Assembly (NCBI GenBank): GCA_025765615.1
Contig: JAIVFJ010000025.1
Location: 1-64,000 of the forward strand
Direction of reading: 5' to 3'
Length of the DNA stretch: 64,000 nt
Source: Zopfochytrium polystomum
Taxonomy: Eukaryota > Chytridiomycota > Chytridiomycetes > Chytridiales > Chytridiaceae
Made by a program: the position numbers and the translations under genes. Below the pieces are notes generated by a model. It did no database searches, had not been told where the DNA came from, and saw only the letters and a list, made by a program, of their open reading frames with translations. This document shows, one piece after another, positions 21,116-30,860 of the stretch; position 1 is the first letter of the stretch, and every line of letters starts with the position of its first letter.

Positions 21116-24100
21116 ATGGATCCTATTAACAACAACAACCACAACCACAACCACAACCACAACCACCAACACAGCCAACACAGCAGCCAACCGGGCCTTC
21201 CTCTGTCTGCCCAGATTCATAATCATCATTACTATCACCAGCAGCAGCAGCAGCAACAGCAGCAGCAGGCTAATCACTTCCTTCATCGACATCAGTGCCA
21301 GCAGCAACAGCAACAGCAGGTAGCCCCGCCGGCGCTCCAGCATCCCAACGTCCCTCTTCAGCCCCTCTCTCGCCCTCTCTCGCAGCTGCAGTACTCCTTC
21401 TCTGCCTTCAACCCTTTGCCTTCGTCATCGGTCGTGTTGTCGTACGCCTCGTCGTCCATCGTGCCGACAGGTACCGTCCTGCCCGCAGCTGCCCTCAGCG
21501 CCCCCGCACAGCTGCTGCCGCCGCCCGCCGAGGACCATCTTTCGCTCCGATCGTCCGGCGTCGGCGTCCCCGCGGGCGACGATCGGAAATGGTAGAGTGT
21601 TAATATCCAACGCACTAGCCAATTTTCTCTTACTAAACCCACGGAAAATCTCCCACACACACCGAAAAAAAAAAAAAAAAAAAAAAAAAGGCCGTGCGCC
21701 CCTTGCCGCCAGCGAAAACAAAAGTGCGACGGCGTCCGTCCGTTTTGCGGCTACTGCGCCCGAAAGGGCTTGTCCCTCGCTTGCTCGTACGTCGGCCTCC
21801 AACCCGAGCCTGAGGACCACCCGGCGGCCGACGCCGCCAACGACGCCGGAGGGCTTGGGTGGGAAGCGAAGCTCGGTAACGAAAACGGCCCTCTTAAGCC
21901 CACCCCCTCGACTTTTTCGCTTCGCTCGCCTCTCACCCAGCCATCCCACGTCCTCCTTCCTTCCTCGCAACCAAAACTCATTCAGCCAAAGTCGACCCCT
22001 CGTGGCACGTCACCCCCAGCACCCTCACTGAAATGCTCCTCAAGGCCAGCCTCCAGCAAAACCTCTTCAGCCCCGCCCACTACCCGGACGTCGACGACGC
22101 CAGACCCGACGTCGACGCCGCCCGCCTGCCCGCGCGCCCCGGCGCAGACCCCAACGAGCTCGACGCCTTGACCACCGCGTACTTTCGCAGGTGCACCGGA
22201 CTCATCGAGGTCATGCACCGCCACTCGTTCTTGATGGACCGCGCGGGCGCGCCGGCGTTTTTGCAGTTGAGTTTTTGTGTTTGTACTGCTGGTTTTGTTC
22301 GATTCGGCATGGCCCCCTCTCACGCTTTGTGCTTTTGCTCGTTTCGTCGCTGAAAATAAAAAAAAATAAACAGAGCGGCCATTTGCGCCATGGGCGCGGC
22401 CGACGCCTCGCTCATGACTCGGCCAAAGAGCGTGGCGCTGCACTACTACGAGTTTGCAAGGTCGAGGGCCCTGGACGCTTGCGACTCGCCGTCGCTCGAG
22501 AACATGCAGGCGCTGTTGATTCTGGCCGAACTGTCGATCCGTGAGTGAGTCGGATCGTTTCATTCCCGTCCTTTATTAATTGGTATTTTTTTTTCGTTTT
22601 CCCCTTGCCTTCTCAAGAGCTCGGGAGGTTCTCCGTTGGACGCCTTCTCTTTTCCTTTGCGGGTCGAATGGTTTCTATCAGTTGTTTCTATCAATCTTCT
22701 GCACGCACACCTCATCGGCTCAACCTAACCCCCTCGCTAACTCCCCTACCCCTGCCAGACACAGATACTGGAGCTGGACACGGATCCAGATGACTTACCC
22801 CGTTCCTTCTCGCCTGTCGAGAAAGAGACGAGACGGCGCTGCTGGTGGATGTGTTACTTCTTGGAGAGCTGTAAGCAGACTCGGCCCCCCAACTGGACCC
22901 TTTCATCCACACACTCATGGACCAGAGAAAATTGACGTATTTAACCGAGCGCAACCCTCTTTTTCATATCCAGACGTAGCCGCCATCAGCCACCAGCCTT
23001 CGCCACCCAACCGGTCCACAGTCATGAAGCCAATCTGCCTCGACGAAGTGTGGCGTTCCAACGAGCCCAGCGCCGTGGCTCTGATCGCGCCCTTGGCGCC
23101 CGACAGCTCCTTCGACGCATACATAAAAAGCCACAACGTTTACGTCAGCACCATCCGCGCCTGCGCGAAACTCAGCAGCGCGCCAACCCTCTTCGAACCC
23201 GACCTGCAGCGGCTCCTCGAGTGCGGCGACGCTCACGACCAGTTCAGAATGACGCTCCCCGACAACATCTCCGTCGACAAGGACCGCATCGCCGACTGGC
23301 TCACCCCCGACACCGACGGCACCGGCCTCCCCTCCGTCGTCCGGTGGCGCATCTGCGTCTTTTGCACCTACCACTCGTCAACCCTCCTCCTCACCAATAG
23401 ACACCTCCTCAAACTCCACCCGCGCGGGTACGCCGTTCTCCCCCGCGCCGACCGAGACGAAGGAGTCGACCTCCGGAGCCTCCAGCTCGCCGTCGAAAGA
23501 GGTATCGACGCGGCCGCCGCCATCGTCGCCCTCGTCGCCCGCATGAACGACCTCGCGATACACTGCCCGAACCTCGCGGTCCTCCCCGTCTTCCTCACCG
23601 CACACTTCCTTGTCATCCTCGACGCCGCCACCGCCGCACTCCCCTCCCTATCCCCGCCGCCGCCGCCGACCCGCCGCCGCTCTCGATCCCGCGACGCCGC
23701 AGCGGCGGCGGCGGCGGCGGCAGCCGGAAACCCGCAGCAGCGGCCGCCCCCGCCGCCAGCGCCGACGCGGGAAACCCCGCGCGCCCTCCTCGCCCACATC
23801 GTCACGCACTTCAGGCTCGCACGGACCGTCCGCCCATCCCTCTGCGTCGGCTTCCGCGCCTTCTCCGGCCGATGCGACCTGGGCTGGCCCGGCATGGCCG
23901 CCTTTATTGCGACAACCCCGCTCGCCCCCGCTGAAGCGGCCGCCGCGACACCTCAGTCTACGGCGAACTCGGATGACGACGACGAGGGAGGAGGTGACGA
24001 CGACGGCGACGGGACGTCGCTCCTCGACACGGCCGTTGCGAGCTGGCTCCAGGCGCCCGAGATGACGACCCGGTTTGTTGGCGCGCTCGCGTTCGCGCCG

Positions 24101-24241
24101 CTGTGGAGGGCCGTGTGCGGTGTCGTCGGACAAGGAGGCGAGAAGGGCCGCGGCGAAGGCAGAGAAGGGGACGACGGGGGCAAGGACGGCGGCAAGGACG
24201 CCGGCGAAGGAGCCGAAGGCGCGGCGGAGGCCGGCGCGTGA
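21116..24241 (+). CDS. Zn2Cys6 transcription factor, paralogue 1
   Basis: Fungal regulator that binds DNA through a binuclear zinc cluster. Exons: 21116-21591, 21691-21875, 21992-22265, 22374-22540, 22618-22670, 22759-22870, 22974-24241; all junctions are GT-AG and keep frame. The first exon is low complexity: alternating Asn/His, a ten-Gln run and Ser/Pro. The second opens with the zinc cluster CAPCRQRKQKCDGVRPFCGY plus two further Cys-containing turns (spacing C2C6C6C2C8C). The middle region carries EMLLKASLQQNL, FRRCTGLIEVMHRHSF and TRRRCWWMCY, typical of the fungal 'middle homology' domain. The long C-terminal exon includes Pro-, Ala- and Asp-rich inserts and ends in a Gly/Glu/Lys tail. 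A poly-A run ends the first intron. It is related to the gene at 48.3-52.4 kb. The target pathway cannot be read from the sequence. Confidence 0.85.
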
Positions 24242-25188
24242 GGAGAGGAGATAGGCGGGCTTGGGGTGGTGGTGGTGGTGGAGTCGGGTGGTTTGTGGGG
24301 GGTTTGAACGGCCGTTTTGAAGGGAGGTGGTTTTTTAACTATGTTTTTTTTTTTTGTTTTTTTTTTCCCCTTCAGATTTTCGGCAAACCTTACACTTCCC
24401 TCCACCTCTATTTTTCCTTTTTTTTATTCTCTCTCTCTCTCTCGTTCTGCATCTTCGCTTCATTTCCCTGGTTCCTTTTTCGATTTTCTCTCTCCCTATT
24501 TTGTTTTAATGTCTCGGTTCCGGTTTTTTTTTTTTTTTTTTTGTTTTTCTCATTTAAGGCTCGTATGTCATCTCTTCGTGTCATATAGAAAAGCAACACG
24601 CTAACGCTGATGTCCTGGTTTAGTGCAGAGTGGAGGGGGGTGGTGGGTACGGCAGTTTGCGCAGGCGTCGGCGCGCCAGCCAGCCAGCCAGCCAGCCGGC
24701 TGGAGCTTAGGTCCGTCCTCCTTCCTTCCTCCTACTTCACGAATACAAGGCGGGTGGGGCTCCCGCAAAAAAACACCACCGCCTTGGCTGTCGGTTGTCC
24801 GCACCCCCGTCACCGCACAAATAGCGTGATGTACTAATCCACTGTAGACAGACTTCAATTCCATCATGGGCCCACGCAGGCTGCACTTGGAGCGAGACAG
24901 GCCCAACTCACCTGTCCACTACCTCAGCAGACAGACCACTGCACTTCCTGTAGGTGAAGTGACAGACACACTCTATTGTGAGATTCCTAATCTCACCGAT
25001 CATGGCCTTAGCTGGGGTTTCCCCAAAAGCTCACCCCAGTTGTGACTATGTTGTTATATGGCCCCCTATATTTATTCTTATCTTTATTACCATTCATCAC
25101 ATGGGAAACCCCTGGTGCAACAGAAACTGTGAAGATGAAAGTAGTAAAAGCAGTCCCAAAGACAGGTTAGCTTTGATGACGCCTTGGA
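24242..25188. other. Intergenic between TF1 and the gypsy element
   Basis: T-rich 3' flank (24,340-24,545) of TF1, including a 17-nt poly-T, then mixed DNA. Short palindromes near 24,975-25,045 ('gagattcctaatctc', 'ctggggtttccccaaaagct') look like remnants of another repeat. No gene seen. Confidence 0.35.
25184..25188. repeat. Left target-site duplication of the gypsy element
   Basis: TTGGA directly before the 5' LTR; the same five bases follow the 3' LTR at 29,188-29,192. Confidence 0.9.
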
Positions 25189-25217
25189 TGTTATGAATCA
25201 CCCTCTGGAAACCTCTG

Positions 25218-25315
25218 GAACCTTCTAGAACATTCCTTCATGGAACCTTCTGGAACCTTCTGGAACCTTCTAGAACATTCCTTCATGGAACCTTGTGGAA
25301 CCTTCTGGAACCTTC
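25218..25315. promoter_or_regulatory. Heat-shock-element array in the 5' LTR
   Basis: Strict 5-bp phasing of GAA and TTC: GAA at 25218, TTC 25223, GAA 25228, TTC 25233, and so on to TTC 25313. Twenty pentamer positions are covered, with TCA or TTG at three of them. HSF trimers bind nGAAn units in alternating orientation, so this matches the canonical site many times over. Another partial site (TTC-GAA-TTC) follows at about 25,380-25,394. Confidence 0.85.
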
Positions 25316-25425
25316 TTTGCTTTCCTGACTTGTCTTGTTGTCATTGGTATCATTGGTATCATTGTATTACTAATTGCTCTTTCTGGAACATTCTTTGAGT
25401 CTTGACAAGGAACATTCTCAAAAGG

Positions 25426-25432
25426 TATAAAA
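25426..25432 (+). promoter_or_regulatory. TATA box of the 5' LTR
   Basis: TATAAAA 35 bp before the predicted first transcribed base at 25,461. Identical in the 3' LTR and the solo LTR. Confidence 0.8.
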
Positions 25433-25543
25433 GGGGGATGGGGAACCTGTCCCATCCCTCAAGTGAATTATTGTTTCCAATACAATCATCACTCCTCTCA
25501 GTTCCTTGTCTGCCTTGCCCTGTCCTGCCCTGTTCCTGACATC

Positions 25544-25554
25544 ATAATTCACTT
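25544..25554 (+). other. Self-complementary primer-binding site
   Basis: ATAATTCACTT, two bases past the 5' LTR, is exactly complementary to AAGTGAATTAT at 25,461-25,471 inside the LTR, where transcription should begin. Tf1/sushi-type elements prime minus-strand synthesis with 11 bases of their own RNA end in this way. No tRNA 3'-end match is needed. Confidence 0.75.
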
Positions 25555-25581
25555 CACCCTCTCCTACTACTCTCTGCCACC

Positions 25582-26505
25582 ATGTCTGGCCCAAACAACA
25601 CCTTCCCTGATGCAACTGCCTTCCAAGCCTTGATGGACCAATTACAAGCCCTTTCAAGACAGACACACCAACTTCAAGAACAAGTCCTTCACCAGCAGCG
25701 CCAGCTTCAACAACAACTTCACCAACAAGAACATCAAGCTCTTCCCCTGCCCCAAGCCAACCAAGCAAGAGAGCCCAAGGTTCCCAGCCCTGACAAGTTC
25801 ACTGGGCTGGCCAAAGACCTTAGGAACTTTATGGCCACTGTGGAGAATGTCATCCTTCTCCAACCTTCAAGATTTCCCAGTGAGCAAGTCAAGGTTCTTT
25901 TCACAAGCACCCTCCTGTCTGGTCAAGCTCAATCATGGTACAGATCTCTCCCAAGCACACCCACCACCCTGCAAGAACTCTGGGAGGGGCTGGAGGCTAC
26001 CTTTGGTGACCCCTACGCATCTTGGACAGCAAGATCCAAGCTCAAGCATATCAAGCAAGGAAAGCAATCTTGTGTGGCCTACACCAACCAATTCAAGCAA
26101 CTAGCCAGAGACTCTGGATACAATGATGCAGCTCTGATGGAGCTGTACCATGATGGTCTCCATGAGTCCATCCAAGAAATGCTCTCCCAGTCTCTGCACA
26201 TCCCTGAGACCTTGGAAGAGTACATTCTCCTTGCCATCAAGATTGACAACAGACTCTACTCCAAGAGGCTGAAGCAAAGACAAGTAGGAACTACATCAAG
26301 GCTTACCCCAGTCCCTCAAGCTCTTACAGTTCCTGAACCCATGCAAGTGGATGCAGTTGAGACACTTCCTAAGGGTCCTCTGAGCCAAGAGGAGAAAACA
26401 AGGAGGGCCCAGCAGGGACTGTGTTTCTACTGTGGCTCCAAGGAGCATGCTGTCAAGGACTGCCCAAGGAAGAAGCACCCAAACTCCCAGGTCCAGGCTC
26501 ACTGA
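25582..26505 (+). CDS. gag: Gag polyprotein of the gypsy element
   Basis: 307 residues from an ATG in good context. A Gln-rich coiled coil occupies residues 20-60. The capsid-like domain includes FTGLAKDLRNFMATVENVIL, QAQSWYRSL and LWEGLEATFGDPY. It ends with one CCHC zinc knuckle, CFYCGSKEHAVKDC, which packages RNA. It forms the virus-like particle in related elements. The stop TGA (26,503-26,505) lies inside the loop of the frameshift hairpin. No stops or odd residues; the gene looks functional. Confidence 0.92.
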   Translation: MSGPNNTFPDATAFQALMDQLQALSRQTHQLQEQVLHQQRQLQQQLHQQEHQALPLPQANQAREPKVPSPDKFTGLAKDLRNFMATVENVILLQPSRFPSEQVKVLFTSTLLSGQAQSWYRSLPSTPTTLQELWEGLEATFGDPYASWTARSKLKHIKQGKQSCVAYTNQFKQLARDSGYNDAALMELYHDGLHESIQEMLSQSLHIPETLEEYILLAIKIDNRLYSKRLKQRQVGTTSRLTPVPQALTVPEPMQVDAVETLPKGPLSQEEKTRRAQQGLCFYCGSKEHAVKDCPRKKHPNSQVQAH

Positions 26506-26523
26506 GGGGCAATTCCCTGGACC
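26478..26523 (+). promoter_or_regulatory. -1 ribosomal frameshift signal between gag and pol
   Basis: The heptamer C-CCA-AAC (26,478-26,484) is in the gag frame and fits X-XXY-YYZ. After a 5-nt spacer, GGTCCAGG (26,490-26,497) pairs perfectly with CCTGGACC (26,516-26,523): an 8-bp stem with an 18-nt loop that holds the gag stop. The pol frame is -1 relative to gag and open from before the site, so slippage yields Gag-Pol. Confidence 0.75.
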
Positions 26524-28829
26524 CTCCTCCAAGCTGCCCCTGTTTCATCACCACCACCAGCACCACAAACACCTCAGATTCCAAGCCCCACCAACTCACC
26601 ATGGATGTCAAGATTCAACTCTCACCCAAGTCAACCATCACAACCAAGGCCCTTATAGACTCTGGATCATCCTGCAACATCATTGATGCCACCCTTGCCA
26701 AGTCTTGTGCCATTCCCACCATCAAGAAATCCACACCTCTCAAGGTCCACTTTGCCAATCATGCTCTGTTCAAGGAAATCAGCCATGAAACCAAGCTAAA
26801 CCTCCACATCCAAGACTTTCCACCATCCATGGTCAACCTGGAAGTATTGGATCTTGGCTCACCCACATTCTCTGTCATCCTGGGATTACCATGGCTGCAA
26901 GCCCAGAACCCTGACATTGATTGGGTCACTGGTCAAGTCCAACCTCCACCAATTGGAACAGTCACCCAAAACTCAAGTCAAGCCTCCAAGTCTCATGCTC
27001 TCAAGTCCCTGATTCAAGGTTCTCAGCCTAGTATCCAAGGTCAACCACTAATGACAGCTCCAGTATCAGCCTGCAGCTCACAGATCCCAGCCAAGATTCA
27101 AATTTCACAGTTCACAGTTCATAGTCAAGATTCCAGTACAGCTCATAGAGCTCACAGTCATGGCCAAGTCTGTAGTTCACAGAAGCCACAGTCAAAGATT
27201 CAAGTACCACAGTTCACAGTCCAAATTCAAGATTCAAGCTCCACAGCTCACAGTCTTTGCCAAGAACAGAACCCTCAGTCAAAGATTCAAGAATCGCAGT
27301 TCCCAGTCAAGAATTCAAGCCCCCCCACTGATGAGCACAGAAGGACAGACCTTGCACCTGAAGGGGGAGATGGTTTCACCCCACCATCCAAGACACACCT
27401 TTCACTGTTTCCTGACAGTGTGTGGGCCCATGCTATTTCCAAGGACCCCAAGCCTCACAAGATTCAAATCAGCCAAGAGGAGGAAAAACTTGAGATACTC
27501 AAGACAAGGCATGATGCAGCAACAGCTGGACACCCAGGAGAGCACAAGACATATGAGCTTGTTTCCAGAGACTTCTACTGGCCGGGCATGAGGAAGTACA
27601 TCAAGAACTATGTCAGCAGCTGTGAAACCTGTCAAAGAAACAAATCCAGCAGACACAAGCCCTATGAACTTCTGGAGCCCCTCCCAATTGCCATCAGCCC
27701 TTGGTCATCAATATCCATGGACTTCATTGTGAAACTGCCCCCATCCCATGGATTTGACTCTATCCTTGTTGTCATCTGCAGAAGGACAAAGTTGGCCCAT
27801 TTCATCCCCTGCACTGAGAATATAGATGCACAAGGAACAGCAGACTTGTTTTTGCAGCACATATTCAGGCTCCATGGGCTGCCTCAGTCAATCATCAGTG
27901 ACAGAGGACCACAGTTCAGATCTCAATTTTGGAAAGCACTCACAGCAGCCCTTGGAATCAAGTCTCAACTGTCAACTGCTTATCACCCTCAGACTGATGG
28001 ACAAACAGAAAGAACAAACCAGACTCTGGAGCAGTATTTGAGGTGCTATGTCAGCTATCAACAGGATGATTGGCCCACCCTCCTTCTGCTGGCAGAATTT
28101 GCTCTCAACAATTCTCTCCACTCAAGCACCCAGCTATCTCCTTTCTTTGCAACCTATGGCTTCAATCCAAGAGGAGATCTTCTGGGACAAGAGACCCTAT
28201 CCAATGTCCAAGCTCCTGCTGTGGCTTCACACTTGCATAAGCTCAAGATCATCAGCACCTTCCTGGACTCCACCTTGAAGCAAGCCCAAGAAGATGCCTC
28301 AAGATTCGCCAACACTCACAGAATGGACCATGACCTTGCTGTGGGTCAGCAAGTTTGGCTTCTGAGGAAGAACTTGCAGACCAAAAGACCAAGTCCCAAG
28401 CTAGACAACCTCAAGTTGGGACCTTTCAAGATCTTGGAGCAAATCAATCCAGTCACCTTCAAGCTGGATCTCCCTGCATCCATGAAGATCCACCCAGTTT
28501 TCCATGTCAGCCTTTTGGAGAAGTTTGTGGCCAATTCCATTCCAGGCAGAGTTGTTCCTCCTCCTCCTCCAGTTGAGGTAGAAGGTGAAGAGGAATTTGA
28601 GGTTGAACAAATCTTGGATGCCAAGTGGTTTGGAAGGACACTCAAGTTCCTTGTTAAGTGGAAAGGTTACTCAGATGCTGACAACACCTGGGAACCTGAG
28701 TCAAACCTCACTCGCTGCCAAGACCTTCTGCTCAAGTTCAAGACCAGGTACCCCACCAAGTTGCAGAAGAGGCCTAAAAGGGGAGATGATGTTATGAATC
28801 ACCCTCTGGAAACCTCTGGAACCTTCTAG
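26484..28829 (+). CDS. pol: Pol of the gypsy element: protease, integrase, chromodomain; no RT/RNase H
   Basis: Read by -1 frameshift from gag; about 780 residues. Protease near residue 60: ALIDSGSSCNIID and VILGLPWLQAQNPDIDW. A low-complexity linker follows, with three imperfect repeats of 'SKIQxxQF' type. The integrase zinc finger has HPGEHKTYELVSRDFYWPGM and then CETCQRN. The core has MDFIVKLPP (D), ISDRGPQFRS (D) and TDGQTERTNQ (E). The C-terminal domain has GPFKILEQINPVTFKLDLP and HPVFHVSLLEK. The chromodomain reads EVEQILDAKWFGRTLKFLVK, then WKGYSDADNTWEP, with aromatic cage positions present. The frame ends 40 bp inside the 3' LTR. No RT motif (Y-x-DD) occurs anywhere in it. It could cleave and integrate but not reverse-transcribe. 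Confidence 0.9.
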   Translation, partial: LPGPGSLRGNSLDPPPSCPCFITTTSTTNTSDSKPHQLTMDVKIQLSPKSTITTKALIDSGSSCNIIDATLAKSCAIPTIKKSTPLKVHFANHALFKEISHETKLNLHIQDFPPSMVNLEVLDLGSPTFSVILGLPWLQAQNPDIDWVTGQVQPPPIGTVTQNSSQASKSHALKSLIQGSQPSIQGQPLMTAPVSACSSQIPAKIQISQFTVHSQDSSTAHRAHSHGQVCSSQKPQSKIQVPQFTVQIQDSSSTAHSLCQEQNPQSKIQESQFPVKNSSPPTDEHRRTDLAPEGGDGFTPPSKTHLSLFPDSVWAHAISKDPKPHKIQISQEEEKLEILKTRHDAATAGHPGEHKTYELVSRDFYWPGMRKYIKNYVSSCETCQRNKSSRHKPYELLEPLPIAISPWSSISMDFIVKLPPSHGFDSILVVICRRTKLAHFIPCTENIDAQGTADLFLQHIFRLHGLPQSIISDRGPQFRSQFWKALTAALGIKSQLSTAYHPQTDGQTERTNQTLEQYLRCYVSYQQDDWPTLLLLAEFALNNSLHSSTQLSPFFATYGFNPRGDLLGQETLSNVQAPAVASHLHKLKIISTFLDSTLKQAQEDASRFANTHRMDHDLAVGQQVWLLRKNLQTKRPSPKLDNLKLGPFKILEQINPVTFKLDLPASMKIHPVFHVSLLEKFVANSIPGRVVPPPPPVEVEGEEEFEVEQILDAKWFGRTLKFLVKWKGYSDADNTWEPESNLTRCQDLLLKFKTRYPTKLQKRPKRGDDVMNHPLETSGTF

Positions 28830-29187
28830 AACATTCCTTCATGGAACCTTCTGGAACCTTCTGGAACATTCCAGAACATTCCTTCATGGAACCTTCTGGA
28901 ACCTTCTGGAACCTTCTAGAACATTCCTTCATGGAACCTTGTGGAACCTTCTGGAACCTTCTTTGCTTTCCTGACTTGTCTTGTTGTCATTGGTATCATT
29001 GGTATCATTGTATTACTAATTGCTCTTTCTGGAACATTCTTTGAGTCTTGACAAGGAACATTCTCAAAAGGTATAAAAGGGGGATGGGGAACCTGTCCCA
29101 TCCCTCAAGTGAATTATTGTTTCCAATACAATCATCACTCCTCTCAGTTCCTTGTCTGCCTTGCCCTGTCCTGCCCTGTTCCTGACA
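28790..29187 (+). mobile_element. 3' LTR of the gypsy element (398 bp)
   Basis: Identical to the 5' LTR except for one additional 45-bp unit within the GAA/TTC array, which here spans 28,819-28,961. Confidence 0.92.
28819..28961. promoter_or_regulatory. Heat-shock-element array in the 3' LTR (expanded)
   Basis: Same 5-bp-phased GAA/TTC array as the 5' LTR, 143 bp instead of 98 bp. The copy-number difference shows that the array changes by whole units. Confidence 0.85.
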
Positions 29188-29192
29188 TTGGA
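29188..29192. repeat. Right target-site duplication of the gypsy element
   Basis: TTGGA, identical to 25,184-25,188. Confidence 0.9.
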
Positions 29193-29394
29193 GACTAAAT
29201 CACTTAGACCTCAGTGTAGTCTCACAGCACGATAATTCGGTAGAAATAGAAGGATCAACGTCGGCAGCACTGTCGACCATCCACAGTACACCAATAAATT
29301 GAGGGAGATTCAGTCTTCAAGAAAACAACATAAGTGCCATATTATTCCCTCAGAATCATTCTGGTGAGGTTCCACGAAACAGCACCCAAGCCTC

Positions 29395-30860
29395 TTAAAC
29401 GGCCCAACCCATCCCCCCGGCGTTCAAAGACTGATTTAGTATGATATCCGACACCTCCACCAAAATTTTTTGGGTTTGCTGCGTGTCGGTTGCCCAAGTG
29501 AAGTGCGTAATGATCTCCTTGTTGGTGTTTCGCCTCGCGGCCATGTACTTCTCCAGAAAATACTTTGCTCCGGCTGATGTCGACGGACCGTCTAGCGTGT
29601 GTATGTCGTATCTTTTTCAGCTTTTCACCGATAGTATGATGCGGTGGGGAATATTTTTGGTCCTCGTTACCTTTGTAGTCTGGGAAATGCCGTTCGATTG
29701 GTGAGGTTTTGATTTTTTTTGAAAAAATATCTGTCTTGTTGAGGAAAAGAATGACGGGAATGTGTTTCAAGAGGGTGTGATTGCAGATGCAGCCGAACGC
29801 TGAGATGGAGTCCTCCACTGGAACAGTTAATTTGAATTGTAAGATAACCAGGCAAAGAGATATCTTGGCAACGAAATAATATAAAGAACGAACTTCGATT
29901 GAGGTTGCTGTCCTCCTCAAGCTTCTGATCGTAAGCGCCCAGCGAGCCAACGAATATGATCGCGTTAACGTCGTCGAAAAACGGCGCCCACTTTGCGCGA
30001 AAGCGCTTCTGGCCGCCGACGTCAAAGAACGACATGCCGACGCCCTTCACGGTCAGCTTCGTCTCCGACACTGCGGTGGTGACGACTCGGACGCGCAAGA
30101 TGTGTTCGTTGTTTGGCGTGTAGGACGACGAGCAGATTTCCTTGGCGTTCTCCATCAGGCTTTAATAGTAAGGAATGTCAAAGTCAAAAGCCAGGTCGAC
30201 TATCTCTTCCCCCTCCCCCCTTCTTACTGACAAATTGCACGAATCGGGGAGCGAAAACTCGTTCCCCCTCAGCGCGCAGCTCTGCACGCCCGCATCCCGC
30301 CACAGCACCTCCAGCGCGTCGACGACGTTATCGGCGATGGGCGCAGCGCTGGTTCCCGGGGTCTCGAAAGACGCCAAGACCGCGGCGGCGGCCTTGACCC
30401 TTTCAACGTCCGCACGGCTGCTTTCGGCGGTCCCGAACGGGATACCGAGCGCGTCCATGGACCGGATCAGCAGCTTTACGGTGTTGAAGAGGTTCTCGCG
30501 GAGCCGCACGGCAAAGACGTCGCGCTCCGCGGAGGTGAAGTCGCTGCAGTAGAGCAGTTTGAGCTGTTTGAGGACCGTGGACTTGCCAGAGTCGCCCGTG
30601 CCTGTAAAAGAGGTTCGGGGAAGGAAAAGAACGATCATTAGTGCTCGAAACGGGGGGGAAATGAGTTGCCTCGACTGGGGCCAAGGAATTGCAAATTCGA
30701 GATCAGAAGAGAGCAGACCAAGGATCAGGACGCGAGCGGTTTGCTTCCGCCGTGCAGCCTCTTCCTGAATCTCCCTGTCGATCTGCTTGCTTGCCTTCAA
30801 GGCTTCGACTGCTGCTGCTCCCGCCTCGTCTTGTGCTACTGCAGAGCCGCACACAGGCAT
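29395..30860 (-). CDS. Heterotrimeric G-protein alpha subunit, divergent
   Basis: Membrane-associated GTPase that relays receptor signals. Exons in coding order: 30719-30860, 30232-30601, 29894-30159, 29671-29817, 29395-29573 (367 residues). G1: LGTGDSGKST spans intron 1. G3: FFDVGGQKRFRAKW. G4: FLNKTDIF. G5: TWATDT, where most family members have TCATDT. The second intron donor is best set at 'gtcagt', since this gives CNFLMENAKEI in register with the family. Unlike typical G-alpha, position 2 is Pro, not the myristoylated Gly (MPVCGSAV); Cys4 could still be palmitoylated. The C-terminus GGMGWAV lacks the usual receptor-coupling pattern. It shares a 959-bp upstream region with ARP1. Likely a lineage-specific G-alpha paralogue. 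Confidence 0.88.

Larger units (their letters stand above)
25189..25541 (+). mobile_element. 5' LTR of the gypsy element (353 bp)
   Basis: TGTTATG...CTGACA. U3 is mostly a heat-shock-element array. A TATAAAA lies at 25,426-25,432, and the inferred RNA start is 25,461. Confidence 0.92.
25189..29187 (+). mobile_element. Chromodomain Ty3/gypsy element lacking RT and RNase H
   Basis: A complete 4.0-kb element bounded by LTRs starting TGTTATG and ending CTGACA, flanked by a perfect TTGGA duplication. Inside are a self-primer-binding site, gag, a -1 frameshift signal and a pol frame with protease, integrase zinc finger, integrase core and chromodomain, then a polypurine tract (about 28,776-28,788). 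The RT and RNase H block expected between protease and integrase is absent; about 190 residues of repetitive linker take its place. Gag and pol are both free of stops. The LTRs are identical except for one extra 45-bp unit in the 3' copy, so insertion was probably recent. Confidence 0.92.
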
